From contig JAOPGA020000204.1 in assembly GCA_026419775.2 (NCBI GenBank), positions 1 to 64,000 of the forward strand: DNA of 64,000 nt. The letters run 5' to 3'. Both the position numbers and the translations under genes were made by a program. Shown here in pieces: positions 11,308-21,858 of the stretch. The first letter of the stretch is position 1, and each line of letters opens with the position of its first letter. Origin of the DNA: Acrasis kona (lineage: Eukaryota > Heterolobosea > Eutetramitea > Acrasida > Acrasidae). Below the pieces are notes generated by a model. It ran no database searches, was not told the DNA's origin, and saw only the letters and a list, made by a program, of their open reading frames with translations.

Positions 11308-11766
11308 ATGATGCAATGGTACAAAAGATGCCTCAATAATAGACCATTAACAACTAAGGGTATAACAGCTGGATTTTTGATAGGAATAGGTGATCAAATA
11401 TCGCAGAACTTTTTAGAAAGACGAAGCTATAACCAGATTGAATTTGGTAGAACGGCACAGATGATGATGTACGGCTCCTTTTTATCCGCACCCAGTATGC
11501 ATCTTTGGTACAGATTTTTGGATGTAGCAGTGAAAAACAAAAGAATACCATACAAAAACATTCACGCCAACACAAGGTTGTTCTCACCTGAATGGAGAAA
11601 TTTTATGAAGAGTGAATACAAATTTGTTGCACTACGTGTGGCTATGGATCAGTTCTTATTTGCACCGTACATTATCTCGTTGTTTTTCACTTCAATGACC
11701 ATTGGAGACACACTTCGCAGTCAGTATAAAAGAGGTGGTCTAAATACTCTACGTGTTGATGAGTAG
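11308..11766 (+). CDS. Mpv17/PMP22-family membrane protein, 3' end cut by transposon
   Basis: Mpv17-family proteins are small integral membrane proteins of mitochondria or peroxisomes. The ATG at 11308 starts MMQWYKRCLNNRPLTTKGITAG..GDQISQNF, the family N-terminus. It continues with SAPSMHLWYRFLD and ALRVAMDQFLFAP (usual WxxRxxxDQxxxxP region). The frame stops after 152 aa, whereas relatives have about 180-200 aa and end in a conserved W..WP..Q..NF..VP..R block that is absent here. The TAG stop (11764-11766) is the first three bases of the hAT terminal repeat, so the truncation is caused by that insertion. I found no Mpv17 C-terminus on the far side of the element. Confidence 0.82.
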   Translation: MMQWYKRCLNNRPLTTKGITAGFLIGIGDQISQNFLERRSYNQIEFGRTAQMMMYGSFLSAPSMHLWYRFLDVAVKNKRIPYKNIHANTRLFSPEWRNFMKSEYKFVALRVAMDQFLFAPYIISLFFTSMTIGDTLRSQYKRGGLNTLRVDE

Positions 11767-13153
11767 GGCTCGGCACGAATAAATAAAAATAAATAACGAA
11801 TAATTTGCGGAATTATTTATTCAATGGAAAATTAAAACAAATAAATAATCCGCAAATGAATAATTATTCGAATAATTCGAATAAATAATGATAAACGATT
11901 GAAAGATTTATTTATTGATTTTTGTAGTGATCCTTTAACAACATAAGCATTCTGAATGATTCTTCACTTAATGTATACCTTCTCAGTTGAATTATATCTC
12001 GACCTGTGTTAAATAGAGACTGATGCGAGCAGGAATTGCCAAATACTCTCTTGCAACTTTTGACATCACTGGATAAGTTGTTTTGTTATTATTTCACCAC
12101 TTTAAACAGAATTGAAAAGCAGCTTCTCCTTCTTTTAATGGGTGTTGTACAACTGGAGTATTGTAGTATGAATGTACATCAGATTGAGTATTTTTAGGAA
12201 TACTCCGAATCATGTACTTGGCAAGGCTGTAGTCTGAACTAGGCGGTGTTGTGTCAAGGTCACCTCCTTCTTCAACATTGTTATCAATCTTGATTTTTTC
12301 AATGATTTCAGCAACTTTGAAATTATAATCAGCTATAGTTACAATCTTTGCCATATTTATTCCAGTGTGGCTACCTTCTATAGTTTTAAATTCTAGTAGA
12401 CGCTTATAAAATCTGAAATCTGGACCTATCCAGAAACCTTTAATTCCTATAAAACCCATTAAATTCTCACTAGTCCAAGCATTAAGACAGAGGGCAATAG
12501 TTATACAAGTTGTCGCAAGTAGGTTTTTCAATACCTCCCTACTTTTAAGAAACTCTTGGATCTTTTAACAGTAGTGGCACTAATAGCAGCATAATCGGCT
12601 CCTGCATTGTGTATCATAGTCCTAAAAGAGGGAGACTCAACATGTGTAAATGGGAGGTTGTTCTCAACCACATGACAAACAATATCTGTTCTGAATAGTT
12701 GTTCTCTATTCAATGGTTCTGGGCGCTCTTTTGAGTCCTTTTCTAATTTGTGCTTCAAAAATAGTGACGTGCTATATTTCCAGTTGGAGTATCAAGTTTA
12801 GCAGTCCAGTTCCAGTGCAAACACTTAATCCTCTCTTCACCGTTACTCGTTTTGAAACTTTCATGATGCTGTCGGACGCAGCTTCTCATATTGCCTTTGT
12901 TTGTATTCACATTAGCATTTCAGGATCTGGTTGCTCTGGATGTACCTCTTGCGATTCGTCCTCATTATCACTATTTTCAAATATATATATAGTCTCTTAT
13001 TGCGTCGTGGGTCTGACATTATTTGTTAGTTATTTATAAATAATTCAAATATTATCCGAATTTAACCATTACAAAATAATCAAATAAATAACAAATACGG
13101 ATAATTATTTATTCGAATAATTCGAAAATAATCCTTATTTATGCCGAGCCCTA
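11764..13153 (-). mobile_element. Decayed, internally deleted hAT DNA transposon
   Basis: Terminal inverted repeats begin TAGGGCTCGGCA at 11764 and end with its complement at 13153. AT-rich subterminal repeats built on AATAATT/ATTCGAATAATTCGAA lie at both ends. On the minus strand are transposase pieces: a probable BED zinc-finger remnant (about 12800-13000), a 12528-12758 frame (PFTHVESPSFRTMI), a 12094-12531 frame with the hAT core ITIALCLNAWTSENLMGFIG..GSHTGINMA, and the C-terminal dimerisation region at about 11912-12075 (AREYLAIPA, then TGRDIIQLRRYTLSEES in another frame). At 1.39 kb it is shorter than a usual autonomous hAT (2.5-3 kb) and has at least one frameshift. No 8-bp target duplication is visible. 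Confidence 0.88.
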
Positions 13154-13507
13154 TGTCAATTCTCAATGACGTCCAGTTAGTTTAATTGCAAAAAGTCTTC
13201 ACCATTAAATTATTTTGCCTTATAAACAAACTTCGATGTCCCAAATGCGAGTTGATTATTGAGAGTGTGGATCTAACAGAATAAAGAACTGCTGACACGA
13301 GAAAAATGTAGTAAAGAATTGAGTATGATCTTTTTTGAACATGACGTGTGGGATCATCTCCTTAAATGGATAACAAAATTATCAAAAGAGTCCTCAAATT
13401 TTTACTTAAATGCCATTTCAGATGTTACGTGTAGTCGTTGGACCGCCACAAATGACATTTGAAAAGTATAAAAGTGTAACTTTCATCACAAATTTAAATA
13501 AAGAATC
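13154..13507. other. Intergenic stretch downstream of the hAT element
   Basis: No gene, RNA or repeat recognised. None of the three forward frames resembles an Mpv17 C-terminus, so the lost end of the upstream gene is not simply displaced to here. Confidence 0.5.
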
Positions 13508-14421
13508 ATGTCGAAGAACAATAAAGGTTCAGTAGCACCGATAGATGTGGTGTCACTAGTTTCAATGGCTGCTTTATCTATGGGATTCAATCTAATAGGA
13601 AGGATAGTAAACAACAAACCAATGGTGCTAATATCAACACCAATACCCTGTGTAGCATTCATGATGCTGTCAAGAGTTTGGACATTTCATGAGCCAGTCA
13701 GATACCAAGGAAATACTTAAACCAATCTTGTAGGAGCAGGACTACTAATATCTAGTATTTCTGATGTTTTGATGAGTTTAGATATAGAAGAATACAATGG
13801 CACCTTATTTATTGTGCATGTTTTGTCTAGTTCAAATACTATATGGTTCAGCTTTTACATTCTGTGCACCACATGTCCATGCAGACGGTGACATACAAAA
13901 AGGCGCTATAGAATTGAGATTGAGCAGATGTATACCGTTTATGATATACTGCATAATGAGCTGGACGTTTATAATGATGGGCAGGGGCTTTGACCCAAAA
14001 TCTGCCTTGGTTTTTGTGTACATTACATTGCAGTGTATAAGTACGTGGAGAGCAAGCGCAAGAGTGGGAACAATACCCGGGAACGCAATCATGCAGCTGT
14101 TTGCCCAAACTGGTATGATATTGTTCACCTTGTGTGACACTATGATAGCACTACACATATTCGTCTACCTAGGAAACAAACACTTTGGTAGTCATAGACA
14201 TGTCAGTCTATTGGGTTGGACAGTTATTTATAGCTCTGTCCAGCAATGAACACCTAAACATTAGAAAAGTTGTTCATTATTCTGCGTCATGTTGCCGCTG
14301 TGAGATGCAGCAGCAGGAAAAGAAGTTGGAATACACACCTAAATTGATGTCTCCATATCCTGGTGCATGCCCTGATAGTCCGACAATGTATACAACAGCA
14401 TCATTCAAACAAATAGTATAG
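13508..14421 (+). pseudogene. Broken TMEM86/YhhN (lysoplasmalogenase-type) gene
   Basis: TMEM86/YhhN proteins are multi-pass membrane enzymes; animal TMEM86B cleaves the vinyl-ether bond of lysoplasmalogens. Three reading frames together cover the family pattern. 13508-13717 gives the N-terminus, followed in the same frame after a TAA (13718-13720) by GAGLLISSISDVLMSL. 13797-14180 gives CLVQILYGSAFTF and later GMILFTLCDTMIAL. The frame opening at 14185 gives VYWVGQLFIALSS, the usual YYxxQxLI end, plus a long polar tail. That needs one in-frame stop and two frame changes. I found no plausible introns (candidate GT..AG spans would be 10 to 26 nt), so a pseudogene or assembly errors are the options. 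Confidence 0.65.
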
Positions 14422-14656
14422 ATTAATTAAAAACAAATATTATTCAGGAGTCTTGTGCTAATTTGCTTTGTATGGGTTCTTTTAAATGAAAAATTGTCTA
14501 ATATTATGATATTATAGGGTTTAAAACTCAAAATTTCTTCTCAGCATGATAGAGACAAGTTAACTTGAAAATAACAACCTCGTATGGAAGTTGACCGGTA
14601 ACCAAGCAATCGAGCAGACACAACAATCTTCACATATATTATTTTATTTAAAATCT

Positions 14657-16270
14657 TTACAATCCTTTTCTCTTTTCGACATATTCCTTGAAGGCCTGTG
14701 TGTACCACAACCTCATGTAAGTATCTCTTAAATTCACGACAACTTGTTGAAGAACGCCATCAAACAAATCGTCACCAAGCGTACAACCCTCCTTATCTTC
14801 CTCGTACGCCTTCAACTTTTCAGCGGCAGAATCAGCGCTCTTACTAGGTAAGTTGACTTGATTCAACGACCCACTCGCCAAATAACTATCAAAGATTAAC
14901 TTTGCCTGTTCATAACGCTCTACATTCACGTTATTTTTAAATCTCGCAATGTCGTCATAAATGAGAACATTTTCAACCGAGAATTCCTTTTTTGCAAAAT
15001 CTCTAAACAATTCATGAGTGGTCACATCGCCACAACCTAACAACCGATGAATCATATCCGAGGAATCGTTAAATTCCGTAGGATCCAATTCACACACATG
15101 TTTCGGCAATCCACTAATTGCCGACAATGAGGAACTATTGTTTCCTGGACTAGTATCGATCCTGTCGGAATTTGATTTGATGATTGCTTTTTTTTCGCGG
15201 CGTTCCCATGCGATGGCATGGAACAATGAAACACCGGGTATCACTAGTAATCCGGGTATTTCCCAGAATAAAAAGTAGAGAATGGTCCTAACCAACACAA
15301 TGGTGCTGGTGCGGTCGACGACCGTCGAGGAAATGCCGAAGCATGCGACGATGATTCCTAAGCAACTTGCGGGTATGCAGAACAAATACAATTCCATTCT
15401 GTAACGCAACGGATCGTCTTCGAGAAACATGTTTCCGAATGAGAATGGAGATGGAGTGCGGTAGACCATGATCATGTCGGTAATTAACATGATTACCGCG
15501 GTGACCGCAATCACTACCACTAGAACAATTTCGTAACGTGCTAGGATGGCGGCGGGTACTCCCGCTGGCGTGATCTTGGCCCAATTGTCGTTACATATAC
15601 CTCCCGTGCGGGAAATGTCGATGGCTCCCATGATGTAAATGCTTAATAAAAGTGCGACCATTGAGAAGGCTAGTAGGTACCATGATGTGAGGGACTTTAT
15701 GATTTTTGATTTTAAACGTATGCGACGATTGGCTCTTCCGATTGCTGATTGTTCCTTCATTTTGTCGGTGTCTAGCGTGGCGCAGTCATCTGCAAGTTGT
15801 TCCTCTCTTCTGATTTCCTGATGTTGTTGTTTTCTTGATTCGTATGCCTTGAGAACAAAGAACCTTCCGAAAAGAAATACTATACATAAAAGGTTGACAA
15901 TATAGAGCGGATTGCTTCCCCATTGTTCTATGAAGCAGCCTACCGATGAGGCAGTTCCGATGCTATCGTGTGACCATGAGGCGGGCCAAGCCGACTGAAC
16001 TCCTGCTATATTTCCTATTATCTTGCTAAGTAGAAAAACATATGGAATCCATTTTCTTGACTTCAATGGTTGTCTATTTCTTTTAAATAAACACAAGAAG
16101 ATCATCAATATGCAGCATATTATGACGGAAGCTCGAAGTATAACTGCTACTACGAAACTTGCTATATCTGTTGGTGTTGCTGGTAATGGTTGGTCGGTAC
16201 TGTATGGATCGTCTTGGTGACGTTCAAGTATGCCTTGTATAATGACAGACTCCCTACTACGAAGTAACAT
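14657..16270 (-). CDS. Seven-TM receptor fused to a C-terminal RGS domain
   Basis: Intronless, 537 aa. About seven hydrophobic segments between residues 38 and 365 (for example VVAVILRASVIICCILMIFL, YLLAFSMVALLLSIYIM and VLVVVIAVTAVIMLITDMIM) are followed at about 410-530 by an RGS fold: LFRDFAKKEFSVENVLIYDDI, AKLIFDSYL, VNLPSK and YMRLWYTQAFKEYVE. RGS domains speed GTP hydrolysis by G-alpha, so this resembles receptor-RGS fusions known from plants (AtRGS1) and many protists. Which G-alpha and ligand it serves is unknown. Divergent from the broken TMEM86-like gene's 3' side by 235 bp. Confidence 0.88.
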   Translation of the reverse strand: MLLRSRESVIIQGILERHQDDPYSTDQPLPATPTDIASFVVAVILRASVIICCILMIFLCLFKRNRQPLKSRKWIPYVFLLSKIIGNIAGVQSAWPASWSHDSIGTASSVGCFIEQWGSNPLYIVNLLCIVFLFGRFFVLKAYESRKQQHQEIRREEQLADDCATLDTDKMKEQSAIGRANRRIRLKSKIIKSLTSWYLLAFSMVALLLSIYIMGAIDISRTGGICNDNWAKITPAGVPAAILARYEIVLVVVIAVTAVIMLITDMIMVYRTPSPFSFGNMFLEDDPLRYRMELYLFCIPASCLGIIVACFGISSTVVDRTSTIVLVRTILYFLFWEIPGLLVIPGVSLFHAIAWERREKKAIIKSNSDRIDTSPGNNSSSLSAISGLPKHVCELDPTEFNDSSDMIHRLLGCGDVTTHELFRDFAKKEFSVENVLIYDDIARFKNNVNVERYEQAKLIFDSYLASGSLNQVNLPSKSADSAAEKLKAYEEDKEGCTLGDDLFDGVLQQVVVNLRDTYMRLWYTQAFKEYVEKRKGL

Positions 16271-16562
16271 CGTGATGGGTTGACGTCGGATTGTGTTCTG
16301 TTTATTTTAACTCAAGGTCCTTTTAAGGATGATTCGTACATCCTGGACGTCATCTTTCAATCTAATTATAGAATAACAAAATATAAAAGTTTTTTGGATT
16401 GCTATTACAAAATCATATCAATCTAATGAGACAGGTCAGGTCATCCAAAATTCCAAATGTATGAGTACAGGTTTTGACGGACATTTTATAAAGTTTTAAC
16501 ATGTAACAAATAATGTTGTAATTAAACTGTATATTATTTTACAGTTGTCCAACAAAATTCCG

Positions 16563-17255
16563 ATGAAGCCTGCATTGTTACTTCTATTTGCCATACTATC
16601 ATGCAGTGTGGTAGCACAATTTGTCCTTAACGACGTCGCTAAAGACAACTCTGTATTCTATCCAAAAAAAGCAGATGGTGCAGTCAAGGCTCAAATGAAG
16701 TACGCAAAAACTTCACTAAGCTCTAAATCAGAGTTGGGTATCAAAGCTGTGGCTGATACCAAAGAGAGACCTTTGAGCGAAGAGAAGGAAGAGCTTCTTG
16801 ATGTCTTGAAGGAGGTAACCTTGTCGAAAACCAGTTCCGATTTATTAGGAGAGCAATCCGTATCCGAAGTCAATGAACTACTATTAGGCATTCAAGAAAA
16901 ATTGGACAAGAACCTTGTGTACAAACTAGAATCAGTTGCAGACGCAAACACTGTCTTAGTGGCAGCCAAGAGCGCAGAAGAAGCAGCGCTTTTGGAATTA
17001 AACAAACGCAAAAAAGCTTATGATGAAGCTGTTGTAACATTAGAAAGATTAGAAAAAGAGCTTGCTGCCGCTAAGAAGGCTTATGAAGCTGCAGTTCTCG
17101 CCAGAAAGGAAGCAGAGAGGAGATATACATCCGCTGTTGCCTCAAGAACTCAATTTGAAAAAAGCATGAAGAGTGAACAAGAACTCGTCTCAACCATTCG
17201 TACTATGATTGAGCAGTATGGTACAGCATCCACGGCTGCCCCAAAGAAATTGTAA
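16563..17255 (+). CDS. Secreted coiled-coil protein
   Basis: 230 aa from the ATG at 16563 (MKPALLLLFAILSCSVVAQF, a signal peptide with a VVA-Q cleavage site). Residues 125-215 form a long heptad-rich, Ala/Glu/Lys helix (for example KAYDEAVVTLERLEKELAAAKKA split over two helices), so an extracellular rod or oligomerising protein is likely. No family recognised. It ends 89 bp from the stop of the convergent gene at 17345. Confidence 0.65.
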   Translation: MKPALLLLFAILSCSVVAQFVLNDVAKDNSVFYPKKADGAVKAQMKYAKTSLSSKSELGIKAVADTKERPLSEEKEELLDVLKEVTLSKTSSDLLGEQSVSEVNELLLGIQEKLDKNLVYKLESVADANTVLVAAKSAEEAALLELNKRKKAYDEAVVTLERLEKELAAAKKAYEAAVLARKEAERRYTSAVASRTQFEKSMKSEQELVSTIRTMIEQYGTASTAAPKKL

Positions 17256-17344
17256 CAGTAAAGATATCGTGATTCATCATGACAAATCTAATGCTTTTTA
17301 TTTATACATATTTGGTGCAAGTGTTTTGTTAAAAGTTAGTGGAA

Positions 17345-17719
17345 TCATATCCCTAACTCGTTCATCATATCTTTTATCCGATATAGGCTGTCATTCTTTC
17401 GTTTCAAAACTTTTATGTTACTATCCAAATATCCTGCAAATCCTTTTTCAGGTGCGTCGCTATCTGCCGATTCTGAATGTGATTCTTCTTGGCCAATATT
17501 GCGGTCTTCTTTTTCCACTTCAGCAAGGGTTTGTACCTGCTTCCACTCCTTGGCTCCAAACTGTTCAAGGTGTAGGTTGGAATTTGCAGAAAAAGAGGGA
17601 TTCGAAGTCCTCGACGATGATTCTATACCTACACCCACGGTTTTATCTTCAGGATCATGCTTTGATGAGTGAGCTGCGGCGGCGCTATTTGATGGCATAC
17701 GCAGAACGTCTTTTTTCAT
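17345..17719 (-). CDS. Hypothetical small hydrophilic protein
   Basis: 124 aa beginning with an ATG at 17717-17719. The N-terminal two thirds is low-complexity (Ser/Ala/Glu/Asp). The last 33 residues (KGFAGYLDSNIKVLKRKNDS and on) look like an amphipathic helix. The opposite strand is also open here, but that frame overlaps the stop of the upstream gene and has no ordered composition, so I prefer the minus strand. Function unknown. Confidence 0.45.
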   Translation of the reverse strand: MKKDVLRMPSNSAAAAHSSKHDPEDKTVGVGIESSSRTSNPSFSANSNLHLEQFGAKEWKQVQTLAEVEKEDRNIGQEESHSESADSDAPEKGFAGYLDSNIKVLKRKNDSLYRIKDMMNELGI

Positions 17720-18010
17720 TCTATACTATTATAATTTGCATTTGTAACAATCTACGATTCTACAATGGGGCACAATCATCCCAAAACAGGAGTTTTTAAG
17801 ATTTGGCCCTGCGGAGGTTGTATTACATTGCTTGTTCATTGCGTTATGAATATAACTTCATCTGAGGTCTGTTGTCTAATAACTAGAATACACGTCTGTC
17901 CGTTTGTTGTTTCACATTTAATTTGATACTTATCAACTTGAAACTTCGATGATACCTTGTGTGTGCTGAATCCTACTTTTATTACACCTTAGTTAGTAAC
18001 CGACGTTGAC

Positions 18011-20119
18011 ATGCCGAGACGTGCGACAAACTCAAAAATAACAGTTGAAGAAATCCCAAACAAAGTGACCATGTCAAATGCATACGGTGGCTTGTCGCCG
18101 AGAGGAATTAATACGCCGAGAGAAGAGATGTTGAGGCAGCTCTCAACATCGCCAAAGAAGCGAAATCTAGGTCATAGAATGTCTTTATTCTTCAGCAACG
18201 CGACGCGGAAAACATCCGTTTCAGACCCTATAAACTCAGATTTAAAACCGAGGATCATAATACCCGAAAAGCTTGACGCAATGAAATCAGAGTATGCGAG
18301 TACAATAAAATTCTACAAAGAACTCCGAACTCGCATAATGGACATTAAAAAAGCTGGCGAGGTCCTTATAGAAGCAGAAAGAGCTTTATCACAAACAACT
18401 AGTGCTTATTTAAGCGATCCATTGAATTGCATAGGATCAAACCAAGAGCTAGGTATTTGCATGCGCTCGTTTTCACTCTTTACCAACAATTAGGAAACTT
18501 TCAAAAAGCATTCTCAACCCTAAGCGACTCTAGGGAGTCGTTAAATCCAATTGCACTCAAGTACATAGAGGAGCTAGATGAGTTAATCTCGAAGAAGCAA
18601 GAATTAAAGACTCTCAAAAAAGAGTACCAAGAAGTTAGAAAGGAATATGAAAGATACCCTTTAATACTGCCTGCAGATCCTGTTGTTAAACAATCCTATC
18701 TCAGGGACTTTGAAACAATGTGCACAAAACTCAACGATTCCTTCTCAAAATATTACAACAACTTGGAATTTCAACTTCGAAGGAGGAATGTGCAGGTAAC
18801 CCAACTTTAACATAAAATCACTCACAATGTAGTTCCAAGACTCTGTATATAATTTCATGTACGCATACTCAAGCCTTTTTGTCACTGGTGTGAATACATT
18901 CAAGAAAGCAGGAGTTCAAGGAGTCGATCTTACGAACACACCTTGCGACGGATTCCGAACCCACAACATCTCTGTAGTGAATGTTAGGCATAAAATTGTT
19001 GACTCCTCTGCTTTGAACAAAAACAAAATTTTCGGAGGGGATGTTTGCGACCCTATACCAAGGCCCATCCTGCAGTTGTTTGACATTGTGGAAGAAAGAG
19101 GTTTGAATGAAGTTGGCATTTTCAGACTGAGTGGTGACGATGCTTATGTGAAAGAAAAGTCCTCAGAAATTGACAGGGGTGGTGACATGGACAATGAGCC
19201 TTACAGAGATAGCTACGTCCATTCTTGCGCATGCCTCATCAAACTGTACATTAGAAAGCTGGTTGAGCCATTATTCACTTTTGATGCATTCGCAGAACTT
19301 ATTTTGAGGAAACCGACTATTGATGAGATCCGTGACTTTATACATGAAAGACTACCAATGGCCAACCAAAAATTGTTGAACGTCACACTCAAGTTGCTTG
19401 TGAAAGTTAGTGAGAACCACGAGGTTAACAAAATGACAGCAAGTAATCTCGGTGTTATTTTTGGTGTAAGCTTCTTTAGAATGAGGTATGACTTTGAACT
19501 TTACTATATGCATTAACAGTAACAGGGAGGAGGACCCAATGACACTGGCCGCCAACATCAACAACATGGGAAATATTTGCACAACGATAATAGAAGGATA
19601 TAATAAACATTGGTACACAGATCCCAAATGGTCAGAGAAGCCTACTCCTGAGCCTTTCGTGTCCACATCAACAGCAGTCATGTAAGAAAACAAAATAACC
19701 TAAACTAACAAGTATAGACAAATCGAAGACGACGATTCTGACGAACCAATCAGCGAGAGTGTCGATGAAGCAAAATTCGCAGAACTTTTTAACAAAAGAT
19801 TAAGCAAGTCAGGGACGTCTATTGTGTAAGTATTCAACAATAATCAAATGAAAAAGTACTAACTATTTGCAGTGATGAACCGCCAACAATACCAACACCC
19901 ATAACTAAACCAGAAGTTAAACCAGAAGTTAAACCAGAGGTCAAATCAGAAACAACAGACACAGAGACATCAGTACCAGTCCACATACCCCCACTACCGC
20001 TAAGCATAAATGCTTGGCCACCAAGGAAGGCAAGTTCTCCAAAAACTCCAAGAACCAATCCACCAGCCCAACAACAAAGTAAAAGAATGAGCCTCTTCTC
20101 CATGTTCAAAAAAAATTAA
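18011..20119 (+). CDS. BAR-like coiled coil plus RhoGAP protein
   Basis: GTPase-activating protein for Rho/Rac-type GTPases. Six exons: 18011-18452, 18494-18795, 18833-19485, 19520-19681, 19718-19825 and 19873-20119; introns 34 to 47 nt; 637 aa. Residues about 90-260 are helical and BAR/F-BAR-like (EYASTIKFYKELRTRIMDIKK, EAERALSQTTSAYL). The RhoGAP domain (about 300-480) has the arginine finger in GIFRLSG, then CLIKLYIRKLVEPLF, KLLNVTLKLLVKV, and MTASNLGVIFG. The C-terminal tail carries three tandem KPEV units and a Pro-rich stretch. A BAR-RhoGAP layout suggests coupling of membrane curvature to actin control (inference). Confidence 0.85.
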
Positions 20120-20233
20120 CTTCTTTTGAAGGGACAAATAAAGAAATTTCTTTTATGTACATATTTAGTAATTTCAATTTTTCTTATAAAAATACTCTCG
20201 CTGTAGTTGTCATCTACACAAAACAAAAAAAAC

Positions 20234-21767
20234 ATGGATAGTTATGTCATAGAGAAGAAGATCGGTTCTGGGTCATACGGAAATTGTTTCCTTGCCCACT
20301 TGAAGGAAAACCCTGATAAGCGTTATGTTATTAAGAAAGTACCATTGAGCAACATGAGCACAAAGGAGAGAAAAGCTGCTCAGCAAGAAGTTACTCTATT
20401 GCAGAGTTTGCAACACCCCAATATAGTCAGCTACAGAGATTCATTCATGGATAATGGTGAGAAAGACTTGTGCATCGTAATGAGTCATTGTGCCGGTGGT
20501 GACCTCGGAGGTAAACTCAAGAATCACAAAGGACCTATTCCTGAGGACCAGTTAATCAAGTGGTTTGTTCAAATTGCTCTAGGTAAGTTTGAAAAAATGA
20601 ACTACAAAATATTTACAAACTTCAGCACTTGATTATATACATAGCAAGAAAATTCTTCACAGAGATTTGAAGGCTGGTAATATTTTCCTTACCAAGTCCG
20701 GTCAAATCAAACTTGGAGATTTTGGTATTGCAAGAGTTTTAAATAGGACAATGGATATGGCCCAAACCTCAATTGGTACACCACTATACATGAGCCCCGA
20801 ATGCTGTAACAACAAACCCTACTCGTATAAAAGCGACGTCTGGTCGTTAGGATGTGTTATGTACGAATTAGTGACTGGCCAATTGCCTTTCAATGCTCAA
20901 GATCTAAGAGGTCTATTCATGAAGATTGTTCGCGGCATATATACGCCAATACGTACCACTGGAGACAGAGCCTACAGCGCAAACATAAAGAACCTCGTTG
21001 ATAGAATGTTGGTGACAACTGCTGCTAAACGCCCCAGCGTTCGGAGCACATTGTTAACTCCCTTCTTAAGCAAACATGTATTAGAATATAGAGACCAAAT
21101 CAAAACACAAGTTGCAACTACTATGGACATTGAAGCGATAGAGCAAAACAACTTGCAAATGCAAATAGCGGACATGGGAGTCGTAGAGGCTAGCGATACC
21201 CCACGTTCTAATGTATTATCACGCCCAAGCAGTGCAGCCTCTTTAAACTCACCACCATCTGAGAAAACCCCACCAAGAGTTTCCCCATACGCACAGCAGG
21301 TTAAAAAGACACCACCAAAACTTGTGTCTCCTTACGGTGGCTTAGTGCTACGTAATAAGATTGTAAGAACACCACCATTAGTCGCTAAGAAGAGCCCAAG
21401 TTCAGCAGGGTCTCCGAGCTCCGGAAGCGATAGTGCATCCTCCAATTCAGGGACTCCAAGAAACCTTGGCACACCAAAGGTTGAAAATTCAAAGTCACCC
21501 GTAGCAAACTCTCCAGCTGTTGCTTCTCCAAGTGCAATAAGGAGGCCAAGTAGTGAGCAGCGCAACATTAACAACCGCATAAACTTGATTCAAAAAGACA
21601 AGGAGCGAGTAAAAGAGGCTATGGAGAAGTTGAAGAGAGAGAAAGAAGAGCGTTTGAGGCTTCATGAAGAACGCTTGAAGCGAATAGAAAAAGAGCGCGA
21701 AGAGAAAATGAACGCTCTACGAGGAATAAAACCATCACCTCGCAATCCAATGATCAAGTTGAGGTAA
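20234..21767 (+). CDS. NIMA-related (NEK-type) protein kinase
   Basis: Ser/Thr kinase, 496 aa, two exons (20234-20582, 20626-21767; intron 43 nt between ALG and LDYIHS). Kinase domain residues 1-265: glycine loop IGSGSYGNC, VIKK lysine, HRDLKAGNIFL catalytic loop, LGDFGIAR, GTPLYMSPE, SDVWSLGCVMYEL. HRDLKxxNIFL and LGDFGIAR are NEK hallmarks. The tail is Ser/Pro/Thr-rich with TPP and SPS repeats (potential phosphosites) and ends in a charged coiled coil (KEAMEKLKREKEERL). NEKs act in mitosis and in ciliary length control; which applies here is not visible. Confidence 0.9.
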
Positions 21768-21858
21768 TTTTACAAAGTTTTAAATAAACCACCAGTTTTG
21801 TTACATTAAATCGTTTATGCTCACCCAACAATAGAAAAATCATTACGTTAGGTTTATT

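Noticed and set aside
13718-13746. Possible tiny intron to explain the stop in the TMEM86-like gene
   Set aside because: The only GT..AG span is about 26 nt and removing it deletes a conserved part of the membrane segment.
17209-17799. Plus-strand frame of 196 aa
   Set aside because: Starts inside the preceding gene and shows no ordered domain; the minus-strand frame at 17345-17719 is a better protein.
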